A DNA stretch of 64,000 nt from Endotrypanum monterogeii (Eukaryota > Euglenozoa > Kinetoplastea > Trypanosomatida > Trypanosomatidae), in contig CM007320.1 in the NCBI GenBank assembly GCA_000333855.2, positions 2,922,721-2,986,720 of the forward strand. Direction: 5' to 3'. The translations under genes and the position numbers were made by a program. The notes under the pieces were generated by a model. That model had not been told where the DNA came from, searched no databases, and saw only the letters and a program-made list of their open reading frames with translations. Positions 62,040-64,000 of the stretch are shown here, piece after piece (the stretch's first letter is position 1; every line of letters begins with the position of its first letter).

Positions 62040-62549
62040 CCTCTATTCCCAAAGACGGGAGAGACTACATGACTGTGCCTGTAGCTTCCACATCGAGCAC
62101 AGGTTGGGGCGCTGATATTTGCCCCCTCGCCCCCCCCCCCACGTCCCTGACTCGTTCCCGCACCCCTAAACTACAGCGCGTGTATCAGTAAGACAAGAAG
62201 GTGGAGAAGGTGCAAGAGAGGGAGGAGGAGAAGGGGGTGGGGACAGCGAGTTCTCGAAATTCAAACTAGCAAAACCAGAAGAGCTTACAGAAGCCAGACC
62301 TGGGCAACAACACGGTACTCCAAATGACAAAAAAAAAGGGTGAGGGGCAAAGTTAGGTTCCCCCTCTCTACAAAATCCTTACAAATCACGGCACTGCTTG
62401 CTCCTTTAAAAGCCAATAACGTTTCATGGCCGGTGATGAGCGTTTATTAATTGAAAAAAAAGGGAAAAAACGAATTAAAACCGCGTTCACGACATCCTCC
62501 AGCTACAACGCCCCCAGTTTAATGGGCTCGAGGAGGGAGGTAGGAAGGG

Positions 62550-62550
<1 letters not shown>

Positions 62551-62582
<32 letters not shown>
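62551..62582. repeat. TG dinucleotide repeat
   Basis: Sixteen TG units upstream of a G-run, in the 3' UTR region of the membrane protein gene. Confidence 0.9.
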
Positions 62583-62585
<3 letters not shown>

Positions 62586-62870
62586 GGGGGAGAGAGACGT
62601 TGATTTAAAACAAACAAGAACAAATAAAAATGTTTGTGAGAGAAAGACGGACTCTATAAAAAGGGCGAGCGCGTCAACCTAAGTAGCTGTTCCCCTCACA
62701 CTAGGACATCCTCTTGATACCACATCTTCATATTATCAACTCACTCGCCTCCATAACGCTCCGAGTGTAGAGCCAACGCCTGAAGAGAGACGGCAATCAG
62801 ATCCTTTTCCCTTTTCTACCCCCCCCCCACTACCATCACCACCAACCAGTGCTCAACCTTTGCTTCACGA

Positions 62871-63887
62871 TTACGCTGTCATCATTGCCCACCGTTTTCG
62901 TCGACCTGATCGATGTTGAACTTTACCTGAACCGCCACTACCGCCACTTCCAGGATCTACCGCACCAGCGCTGTCGCCAGCCTGCAGTATATTGACTGGA
63001 CCACTGCAGGTGGTCAATGATGCCCCAGTAACAGATTGCACGCGCCCGATGCGCGGCTCCATGTCTCCCTTGGACGTGTACCCAAAACCCATCAAGCGCT
63101 CGATGCACACCACGAGGCCAATCATCACGAGCTCCGCCACCACGAGCGTGCCCCTGTGCTCACGCCGCAGGTACAACAGGCGCAATTTGATCGCGTGTCG
63201 AATATAAAAGCGGACAAACGCCAGTCTGGCACGGCCAAAGACTGACAGCTTTCCCTCACAGAGGGGATAGCAAAAATCGTAATGGAGAGGTGCCACATCA
63301 CGGCGCAAGAACCACACGCGGGTCACCAGGTTCTCCATCTCGGGGTCACCTCCAAGACTGAAGGTAGACGGTTGATACGCGGCATGTTCGGCACTGAACT
63401 CCTGTGAGTCGAAGATATACGCAGTGAGTTGCATGGCGTTGCCTATAACATAGTCTTCACCCAAAAGACCCCACTTGTGCCGAAATCTACTATTTTCAAG
63501 AACGTTCTCCAAAACAATCTTCGCCAGCTCCACTCTGTGCGCCTTGGCCTTATCCATGAGCGCGTCACAGCCCTTCAGAAGAGGTTGCTGGAGACACTGC
63601 TGGAATGTCAACGGCCCGTGTTCATCACTCTCCCTACCTAGAAACTTCAGCTCATCTCGAAATGGGTTCCAGAGGGTGCGTTGGGCTGCATCGATCATTT
63701 CCAGAATCTCCCCACACAGGTGGCAGAGCCGAAGTCCATGGCACGGGGTGAGAGTAGAAAAAACGTACTCTTGAGCAGCCAAGCTGTCGGGCAGCCGCGT
63801 CAGGTCTACGAGCAGTGGTAGAGAGAGAAGTATGAGAATAAAAATGAGCGTTCGATTGATAGAAAGCGTCACTCTCAACAAAGACAT
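62871..63887 (-). CDS. Membrane protein of unknown function, two predicted spans
   Basis: A 338-residue protein. An N-terminal hydrophobic segment at about 10-29 (TLIFILILLSLPLLVDL) could be a signal anchor. The middle (35-235) is hydrophilic with paired cysteines (CHGLRLCHLC near 49-58 and CYPLCEG near 210) and mostly helical. A second span lies at about 246-268 (TLVVAELVMIGLVVCIERL). The tail is Gly/Ser-rich then basic (GRRKRW). If both hydrophobic segments span, the middle faces the lumen or outside. I do not recognise a family and assign no function. The longer open frame starts 33 codons upstream through a TA repeat; ATG 63887 is preferred. Confidence 0.75.
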   Translation of the reverse strand: MSLLRVTLSINRTLIFILILLSLPLLVDLTRLPDSLAAQEYVFSTLTPCHGLRLCHLCGEILEMIDAAQRTLWNPFRDELKFLGRESDEHGPLTFQQCLQQPLLKGCDALMDKAKAHRVELAKIVLENVLENSRFRHKWGLLGEDYVIGNAMQLTAYIFDSQEFSAEHAAYQPSTFSLGGDPEMENLVTRVWFLRRDVAPLHYDFCYPLCEGKLSVFGRARLAFVRFYIRHAIKLRLLYLRREHRGTLVVAELVMIGLVVCIERLMGFGYTSKGDMEPRIGRVQSVTGASLTTCSGPVNILQAGDSAGAVDPGSGGSGGSGKVQHRSGRRKRWAMMTA

Positions 63888-64000
63888 TCTTGGTCGAAGT
63901 GAACACACAACTACATAAAGAAATAAACAACTATATATATATATATATATAACGTCGAACCAAGAGGAAACTTTAAAAACAAACAAAAAAAAGAGGAAGA
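63888..64000. other. 5' flank of the membrane protein gene
   Basis: 113 bases to the window end, with a TA repeat at about 63930-63951 and A-runs. On the minus strand the T-runs here could serve as its splice tract. No gene seen. Confidence 0.5.

Larger units (their letters stand above)
60069..62870. other. 2.8-kb spacer between delta-tubulin and the membrane protein gene
   Basis: Minus-transcribed, with G-runs, A-runs, a TA repeat near 60730-60748 and a TG repeat at 62551-62582. Its middle (about 61480-62110) is of ordinary complexity and open on both strands over 500 bases. The delta-tubulin splice region lies at the left end. No gene is called with confidence apart from the orphan frame listed separately. 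Confidence 0.6.

Noticed and set aside
1..64000. CRISPR arrays, IS elements, phage genes or bacterial operon features
   Set aside because: No regularly spaced repeats and no transposase-like frames; the sequence is eukaryotic with trans-splicing signals, so such features are not expected.

Overview
The window looks like nuclear DNA of a trypanosomatid, most likely of the Leishmania-like subfamily Leishmaniinae. This rests on intronless genes packed on one strand, long spacers full of pyrimidine tracts and dinucleotide repeats, an AG splice-acceptor signal ahead of most start codons, and gene content typical of kinetoplastids. Gene density is about one gene per 3.8 kb. The species cannot be fixed from sequence alone.

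Layout. Bases 1-10379 hold a plus-strand cluster: the last 34 codons of an LRR-like protein, a coiled-coil protein (2781-4694), a 2H phosphoesterase-like protein (7591-8301) and a SWEET sugar transporter (9660-10379). A convergent strand-switch region follows (10380-11649), containing GC-rich sequence and a run of 266 unknown bases (11162-11427). Everything recognisable to the right is on the minus strand. In order of position the genes are: DNAAF1-type LRR protein, exosome RNase PH-like subunit, VPS8, charged coiled-coil protein, ferrochelatase-like protein, calponin-homology protein, methylthioribose-1-phosphate isomerase, IMPACT, ALKBH6-like oxygenase, START-repeat protein, J-domain protein, PSP1-domain protein, delta-tubulin and a two-span membrane protein.

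How the genes relate. This is a trypanosomatid polycistron, so neighbours need not share a pathway. Two genes point to a flagellated cell (DNAAF1, delta-tubulin). Others serve RNA decay (exosome), endosomal tethering (VPS8), methionine salvage (MtnA), translation control (IMPACT), RNA binding (PSP1) and lipid transfer (START). Expression is expected to be set after transcription through the long 3' UTRs.

Most notable. (1) The ferrochelatase-like protein at 24426-25826 aligns well with proteobacterial HemH but has glycine and asparagine where the catalytic histidine and glutamate belong. (2) A 9.7-kb stretch (47105-56817) has no recognisable gene, but it holds a plausible 90-residue ORF with its own splice signal and a 1-kb island of ordinary-complexity DNA with a perfect 12-bp hairpin. 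(3) A 13-bp perfect hairpin lies in a second island near 61.6 kb. (4) The ALKBH6-like protein is almost three times the usual size and has a four-cysteine cluster. Start codons were moved to the first ATG after a plausible splice acceptor wherever the longest open frame began with a non-ATG codon or ran through a pyrimidine tract.
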